Positions 59,077-64,000 of a stretch of DNA of 64,000 nucleotides are shown one piece after another; positions within the stretch are counted from its first letter, which is position 1; every line of letters begins with the position of its first letter. The DNA comes from Blattabacterium sp. (Blaberus giganteus) (lineage in GTDB: Bacteria > Bacteroidota > Bacteroidia > Flavobacteriales > Blattabacteriaceae). The notes under the pieces are model-generated. The model saw only the letters and a program-made list of their open reading frames with translations, was not told the DNA's origin and searched no databases. The translations under genes were made by a program, and so were the position numbers. The stretch covers positions 558,001 through 622,000 of the forward strand of contig NC_017924.1 of the NCBI RefSeq assembly GCF_000262715.1, read 5' to 3'.

Positions 59077-60315
59077 TTAATTCTTTAACAATATTTTTTT
59101 TGCCTTTAAAATACATTCAAATAAGTAATCTATTTCTTTAAAAGTATTATATACAGAAAAACTAATACGAATCATTCCTGACACTTTAAAAAAATTCATA
59201 AGAGGTTGTGCACATAAATGTCCAGTTCTAACCGCAATTCCTAAACGATCTAAAACACTACCTACATCAAAACAATGTAACTCATCTAAGTTAAAAGAAA
59301 TAATACTAGATTTTTTAGATAAATCACTGATGTTTCCATATAATTGAATTCCATCTATAGAACTTAAACGTTGAATTGCGTATTTCAAAAGTTTTTTTTT
59401 ATAAGATTGAATATTTGATATACCTATTTTTTTTACGAAATCTATAGCAGATCCCCATACAATAATTCCTTCTATATTTGGAGTACCTGCTTCAAATTTA
59501 AACGGTAAATCTGAATAAGTTGTATTATCAAAACTTACATTTTTAATCATTTCTCCTCCAAATTGATAAGGATTTAACTTTTCTAATATTTTTTTTTTTC
59601 CATATAATATACCAATGCCAGTAGGTCCATACATTTTATGAGCAGAAAAAACATAAAAATCAACATTTAATTTTTGAACGTTCAAATCTAAGTTTGAAGG
59701 AACTTGAGCTCCATCAATTAGAACTAAAGACCCATATTCATGAGCTTTTTCAATAATATATTTAACAGGATTAATAATACCTAAAACATTAGATATATGA
59801 CTAATAGATACTATTTTTGTTCTTTTTGAAATTAAAGATTCAAAGTCTTGTAATTTTAAAAAACCATTTTTATAAATGGATATTATTTTTAAAATAGCTC
59901 CTTTTTTTTTACAAAGAATCTGCCATGGAACAATGTTTGAATGATGTTCAATACAAGAAATAATAATTTCATCTCCTTTTTTTATAAAATCGTCCATACT
60001 AGAAACGACCAAATTAATCGATTCTGTAGTTCCTTTCGTAAATATAATTTCATAAGAATGTCTTGCATGAATAAACTCTTGAATTTTTTTTCTGACATTT
60101 TCTACATATAGAGTCGCTTTATTACTAAGATAATGAACCCCTCTATGAACATTAGAATTTATGGTATAGTAATAGTTCTGGGAAGCTTGAATAACCTGTA
60201 AAGGTTTTTGAGTTGTAGCCGCATTATCTACGTAAACTAAAGGATTAGAATATATTTTTTCTTTTAAAATAGGAAATTGATTTCTTATTTCCTGTATTTC
60301 TTTTTCTGAAAACAT
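59077..60315 (-). CDS. sufS: Cysteine desulfurase SufS
   Basis: PLP enzyme that mobilises sulfur from cysteine for Fe-S clusters. TTQKPLQVIQ, CIEHHSNIVPWQ (aromatic His stacking on PLP), the PLP lysine in FSAHKMYGPTGIG, and the persulfide Cys in RTGHLCAQPLM near residue 367 mark the SufS (group II) type. 412 residues, complete. Five bases after sufD; last gene of sufBCDS in this window. Confidence 0.97.
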   Translation of the reverse strand: MFSEKEIQEIRNQFPILKEKIYSNPLVYVDNAATTQKPLQVIQASQNYYYTINSNVHRGVHYLSNKATLYVENVRKKIQEFIHARHSYEIIFTKGTTESINLVVSSMDDFIKKGDEIIISCIEHHSNIVPWQILCKKKGAILKIISIYKNGFLKLQDFESLISKRTKIVSISHISNVLGIINPVKYIIEKAHEYGSLVLIDGAQVPSNLDLNVQKLNVDFYVFSAHKMYGPTGIGILYGKKKILEKLNPYQFGGEMIKNVSFDNTTYSDLPFKFEAGTPNIEGIIVWGSAIDFVKKIGISNIQSYKKKLLKYAIQRLSSIDGIQLYGNISDLSKKSSIISFNLDELHCFDVGSVLDRLGIAVRTGHLCAQPLMNFFKVSGMIRISFSVYNTFKEIDYLFECILKAKKILLKN

Positions 60316-60320
60316 ATATT

Positions 60321-61613
60321 TTATAAATGTTTATTTAATTTTTCCCTGATTTTTTTATGTATAAATTTTTTCAATTCAAAAATATGAATTGGAACTAACA
60401 TTTCCTCTAAAAAAGAAAATAACAATAACATTTTAGCTTTTTTTTCAGAAATTCCTCTTGATTGAAGATAAAATAATTCAGATTCTTGAATATTACCTAC
60501 GGTACAACCATGTGAACATTTTACATATTCAGAATATATTTTTAATTGAGGTTTGGTATATATACATGCTTCGTTAGAAAGAATAATATTATGATTTTTT
60601 TGAAAAGCATTTATTTCTTTTATAAATTCATTAACTATTATTTTTCCATTAAAAATTCCCTTAGATTTTTCACATAAAATATTTTTGTACAATTGAAAAC
60701 TATAAGAATCTGAACATAAATGATCTATCAAAGTATGATGATCCACTAATTGTTTTCCTGATAAAATAGAAATTCCATATAAATAAGAATAAGTTTTTTT
60801 TCCATTAGAATAAAAATTCAAATTATTTCTTATAAAATTTCCTTGAAGAGAAAAAGTATAAACGGTACATTTACTATTATTTTTTTGTTTTAAAAATGTA
60901 TTATCTATTATAGAAGTTTCTACTAAATCATTTTGTATTTTATAGTAATCAATTACACTACAATCCATAGCATAAATTTCGCTAACAGAATTAATAAAAG
61001 CGAAATGTTTCCTTAAACACTTATAATGTTCTATAATTTTAACAGAAGAATGTTCTCCTATCACAATCAAATTTCTGTTATTTAACATAATTTTAGATTC
61101 AATACCTGTAGAAATATGCAATATTTCTATAGGATTTTCTAAAATAACATTATTAGGAATATAAATATATGCTCCATCTTTTGAGAAAATTGTATTTAAC
61201 GTATAAAATGCATCATATTTACATGACAATTTTCCATAAAAATTTCTAATTTCATTATCTTTTAGTGATGCTATATTTGATAAAATAATATTTTCTGCAT
61301 GAACATAAGAAAGATCAGGATTATATTTTCCATCTATAAAAATTAAAATCAAAGATTTTTCTTTTTTAAGAAAAGTTAATTCTTCTACTTTTTCACGTTC
61401 TATACTTTCTATTTTTACATTATTGTAAATAAGATCATAATCTTGGTTAATAATTGATTCAATGTCCGTATTTTTCCATTCTTCGTTTATGGAATAAGGA
61501 AATCCTTTTTTATGGAAAAAGTCAGTATGTTGCTGTTGCAAAAAAGATATGTAAGAGTTTTCTTTTTTTTTAAAATTATTAATCAATAAAGTTATTTTTT
61601 CTTTTAATTGCAT
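60321..61613 (-). CDS. sufD: SufD, Fe-S assembly scaffold subunit
   Basis: Beta-helix partner of SufB in the SufBC2D scaffold. The 430-residue protein shows the divergent SufD N-terminus (INEEWKNTDIESI), the repetitive beta-helix centre, and the conserved C-terminal region PQLKIYSEYVKCSHGCTVG with its His, then ESELFYLQSRGISEKKAKMLL. It lies 22 bases after sufC. Confidence 0.95.
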   Translation of the reverse strand: MQLKEKITLLINNFKKKENSYISFLQQQHTDFFHKKGFPYSINEEWKNTDIESIINQDYDLIYNNVKIESIEREKVEELTFLKKEKSLILIFIDGKYNPDLSYVHAENIILSNIASLKDNEIRNFYGKLSCKYDAFYTLNTIFSKDGAYIYIPNNVILENPIEILHISTGIESKIMLNNRNLIVIGEHSSVKIIEHYKCLRKHFAFINSVSEIYAMDCSVIDYYKIQNDLVETSIIDNTFLKQKNNSKCTVYTFSLQGNFIRNNLNFYSNGKKTYSYLYGISILSGKQLVDHHTLIDHLCSDSYSFQLYKNILCEKSKGIFNGKIIVNEFIKEINAFQKNHNIILSNEACIYTKPQLKIYSEYVKCSHGCTVGNIQESELFYLQSRGISEKKAKMLLLFSFLEEMLVPIHIFELKKFIHKKIREKLNKHL

Positions 61614-61635
61614 TTATAAATAATTCTTTTACACT

Positions 61636-62382
61636 TTATTTTTTCACTATCCAATCATATCCTTTTTGTTCTAATTTTTCAGCTAATTTTTGATTTCCTG
61701 ATTGAACAATTTTTCCATTGTATAGAACATGTATAATATAGTCTGAAAAAATATGATCTAATAATCTTTTATAATGAGTAATAATTAAAACAGAATTTTT
61801 ATCATTTCTAAAAGCATTAATTCCTTTAGCTACTATACGTAAAGCATCTATATCTAACCCTGAATCAACTTCATCTAAAATAGATAATAAAGGATTCAAC
61901 ATCATCATTTGAAATATTTCATTACGTTTTTTTTCTCCTCCCGAAAACCCTTCGTTCAAAGAACGATAAAAAAAATTTTTTTCAATGTTTAATAAAGAAG
62001 ACTTTTCTTTTATTTTAAATAAAATATCTTTAGCCGACATTTTTTTTACATTTCTTGCTTCAAGAATAGAATTAACCGCTGTTTTAATAAAATTAACAAT
62101 GGAAACTCCTGGTATTTCTATTGGATGTTGAAAAGAAAGAAAAATACCTAAATGAGCTCTTTCTTCTGGTGAAAAATTTTTTAAATTTTTATTCATAAAA
62201 TAAATATTCCCTTCAGTTATTTTATACTCTTTTTTTCCTGCTATTATAGAAGCAAGAGTACTTTTTCCAGAACCATTAGGTCCCATAATAACATGACTTT
62301 CTCCTGCATTTATTTTTAAATTAATTCCTTTAAGAACCTTTTTGTTTTCTATAGAAGCATGTAAGTTTTCTATATATAACAT
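61636..62382 (-). CDS. sufC: SufC, ABC ATPase of Fe-S assembly
   Basis: ATPase that drives the SufBCD scaffold. Walker A GPNGSGKST is at residues 34-42, the Q-loop is in LSFQHPIEIPGVS, the signature is FSGGEKKRNEI and Walker B is LSILDEVDSGLDIDAL, a SufC-specific form. The final switch His is in LIITHYKRLLDHI. 248 residues, complete. Confidence 0.97.
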   Translation of the reverse strand: MLYIENLHASIENKKVLKGINLKINAGESHVIMGPNGSGKSTLASIIAGKKEYKITEGNIYFMNKNLKNFSPEERAHLGIFLSFQHPIEIPGVSIVNFIKTAVNSILEARNVKKMSAKDILFKIKEKSSLLNIEKNFFYRSLNEGFSGGEKKRNEIFQMMMLNPLLSILDEVDSGLDIDALRIVAKGINAFRNDKNSVLIITHYKRLLDHIFSDYIIHVLYNGKIVQSGNQKLAEKLEQKGYDWIVKK

Positions 62383-62423
62383 AATTTTTATTATTATCCT
62401 TATCCATCCATATACAATTAATC

Positions 62424-63866
62424 TTAACCTACAGATCCTTCCAAAGAAATTTCCAAAAGTTTTTGAGCTTCTACTGCAAATTCCATGGGAAGTTTTTTCA
62501 AAACTTCATTGCTAAAACCATGTACAATTATAGAAATGGCTTTTTCTACATTTATTCCTCTTTGATTACAGTAAAAAATTTGATCCTCTCCAATTTTTGA
62601 AGTAGTCGCCTCATGTTCGACTTTAGAAGTCGAATTATATACATGAATATATGGAAATGTGTGTGCCCCACATTGATTACCAATTAATAAAGAATCACAT
62701 TGAGAAAAATTTCGAGAACAAATTGCTTGAGGAACTATTTTCACCAATCCTCTATAGTTATTTTGAGCTTTTCCAGCGGATATCCCTTTTGATATAATAA
62801 TACTTTTAGTATGTTTTCCTATATGTATCATTTTAGTTCCCGTATCTGCTTGTTGATAATCTTTAGTTAAAGCTAAAGAATAAAAATTTCCCATGGAAAA
62901 ATCTCCTTTAAGAATACAAGATGGATATTTCCAGGTAATTGAAGAACCAGTTTCCACTTGGATCCAAGATATTTTTGCTTCTTTTTCACATAATCCACGT
63001 TTTGTTACAAAATTAAAAATTCCACCTTCTCCTCTTTGATTTCCAGGAAACCAATTTTGAACAGTAGAATATTTAATTTCAGCTTTTTCCAAGGCTATAA
63101 TTTCTACTACAGCTGCGTGTAATTGATTTTCTTTTCTTTGTGGAGCCGTGCATCCTTCCAAATAACTGACATAGGAATCTTGATCTGCAATAATTAAGGT
63201 CCTTTCAAATTGACCCGTTTGATTTTCATTAATACGAAAATATGTGGATAATTCCATGGGACAACGGACTCCCTTTGGGATATAACAGAAAGAACCATCT
63301 GAAAATACAGCTGAGTTCAGAGCCGCATAAAAATTATCTTTTTTTGAAACAACTGAACCTAAATATTTTTTTACAATATCTGGATATTTTTTTAAAGCTT
63401 CATTAATAGAACAAAATATAATCCCTTTATCTTTCAATTTTTTCTGAAACGTAGTTACTAAAGAAACGGAATCTAATACGATATCTGTTGCAACACCTGA
63501 AAGAATTTTCCTTTCTTCTATAGGGACTCCTAATTTATTGAACGTATTTATTAATTCTGGATCTATTTTTTCGAAATTATTTAAATCTATTTTTTTTTTG
63601 GGAGCAGAATAATAACTTATATTTTGAAAATCTGGAACCTGGTATTTTATATTAGCCCATTTAGGAGGGGTCATTTTTTTCCATATGTTATAAGATTCTA
63701 ATCTCCAGTCCAACATCCATCCAGGTTCCTTTTTTTCTTCTGTTATTTTACGAATAACGTCTTCATTTAATCCCACTGGGATTTTATATGATTCTATTGG
63801 AGTATAAAATCCGTACTTGTATTCAGATTTTGTAAAATTTTTCAGTATTTTATTACTTTTTTTCAT
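62424..63866 (-). CDS. sufB: SufB, Fe-S assembly scaffold subunit
   Basis: Central scaffold on which clusters are built. The 480-residue product has the N-terminal [15 protein letters not shown] near residues 46-60, [16 protein letters not shown], the EGCTAPQR segment, [28 protein letters not shown] with the conserved Cys, and the [17 protein letters not shown] block. It is complete and directly abuts the upstream sufA-like gene (TAA-ATG with no gap). Confidence 0.97.
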   Translation of the reverse strand: MKKSNKILKNFTKSEYKYGFYTPIESYKIPVGLNEDVIRKITEEKKEPGWMLDWRLESYNIWKKMTPPKWANIKYQVPDFQNISYYSAPKKKIDLNNFEKIDPELINTFNKLGVPIEERKILSGVATDIVLDSVSLVTTFQKKLKDKGIIFCSINEALKKYPDIVKKYLGSVVSKKDNFYAALNSAVFSDGSFCYIPKGVRCPMELSTYFRINENQTGQFERTLIIADQDSYVSYLEGCTAPQRKENQLHAAVVEIIALEKAEIKYSTVQNWFPGNQRGEGGIFNFVTKRGLCEKEAKISWIQVETGSSITWKYPSCILKGDFSMGNFYSLALTKDYQQADTGTKMIHIGKHTKSIIISKGISAGKAQNNYRGLVKIVPQAICSRNFSQCDSLLIGNQCGAHTFPYIHVYNSTSKVEHEATTSKIGEDQIFYCNQRGINVEKAISIIVHGFSNEVLKKLPMEFAVEAQKLLEISLEGSVG

Positions 63867-64000
63867 TTATGATGAAAAACTTTTTCCACATCCACAAGTA
63901 TGTTTTGCTTTAGGATTATTAAAATAAAACCCTTTTCCATCTAATCCATCTGAATATTCTAATGTAGTTCCTTCCAAATAAGGAATACTATTTTGATTAA
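63867..64000 (-). CDS. Fe-S cluster carrier of the SufA/IscA (HesB) family, C-terminal part
   Basis: The last 43 codons of a minus-strand gene that continues beyond the window. The visible residues include [19 protein letters not shown] and end with the diagnostic CGCGKSF motif whose cysteines bind Fe-S clusters in A-type carriers. Its TAA stop at 63867-63869 is followed immediately by the sufB ATG, so it is the upstream gene of the suf operon. The exact name (SufA, IscA or ErpA) cannot be set from the fragment. Confidence 0.9.
   Translation of the reverse strand, partial: NQNSIPYLEGTTLEYSDGLDGKGFYFNNPKAKHTCGCGKSFSS

Overview
The window looks like a piece of the chromosome of a Blattabacterium-type endosymbiont (Bacteroidota, Flavobacteriales; the obligate fat-body symbiont of cockroaches). 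The assignment rests on what is visible: extreme A+T richness with many poly(A)/poly(T) runs, almost no intergenic DNA, no mobile elements or CRISPR arrays, flavobacterial protein types (LpxC-FabZ fusion, SecA of about 1100 residues without a zinc tail, GlyQS-type glycyl-tRNA synthetase, DUF2795 upstream of secA, short LeuA) and flavobacterial gene neighbourhoods (uppS-bamA, mevalonate kinase-rluB-aroQ, engB-hydrolase-rnc-fabF-acpP, fmt-hup). The metabolic repertoire (Leu, PEP carboxykinase, B6, riboflavin, menaquinone, polyamines, full SUF) is broader than I would expect for Sulcia-like genomes. I could not run a database search, so the genus is an inference.

Layout. 1-7.7 kb: bamA start, uppS, nadK (minus); mevalonate kinase-like, rluB, aroQ (plus); engB, alpha/beta hydrolase, rnc, fabF, acpP (minus). 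7.7-16.4 kb: pckA, ribE, pdxA, atpC/atpD, ribF and an AddB-like nuclease. 16.4-20.6 kb: compact leuACDB operon on the minus strand. 20.8-31 kb: a helical hypothetical protein, a small membrane protein, tyrS, a frameshifted era, clpB, prfB, speA, speB. 31-38.3 kb: cmk, fabG, menD, a SanA-like protein, secA, DUF2795. 38.4-46.8 kb: fmt, hup, pdxH, tRNA-Met, dnaN, pheT, glyS, trxB, an HsdR-N-like protein. 46.8-53.2 kb: gapA, lepA, tRNA-Arg(CCG), pth, sucD, efp, lpxC-fabZ. 53.3-58.2 kb: a DUF4258-like remnant, rpmH, an M14 peptidase, a CPBP protease, rnz, a LolE-like permease, rbfA. 58.3-64 kb: tRNA-Ile2/Met(CAT), tRNA-Arg(CCT), rpmA, rplU, sufS-sufD-sufC-sufB and the end of a sufA-like gene.

How the genes fit together. 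Most of the window is core information processing, membrane building and cofactor supply. The leu operon fits an amino-acid provisioning symbiont. Arginine decarboxylase plus agmatinase would release putrescine and urea, which a urease elsewhere in such genomes could turn back into ammonia. PEP carboxykinase, GAPDH and succinyl-CoA ligase fit a lifestyle fed on amino acids.

Most notable signals. (1) The rpmA stop codon lies inside the overlapping tRNA-Arg(CCT) gene. (2) era is split by an A11 tract, a classic transcriptional-slippage candidate. (3) The LpxC half of the LpxC-FabZ fusion has lost key residues while the FabZ half is intact, and no lpxA follows it. (4) PheT lacks its N-terminal tRNA-binding OB domain. 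(5) The SanA-like gene has an in-frame membrane anchor without a canonical start codon. I found no convincing undescribed multi-gene system; the oddities are signatures of genome erosion and compaction.
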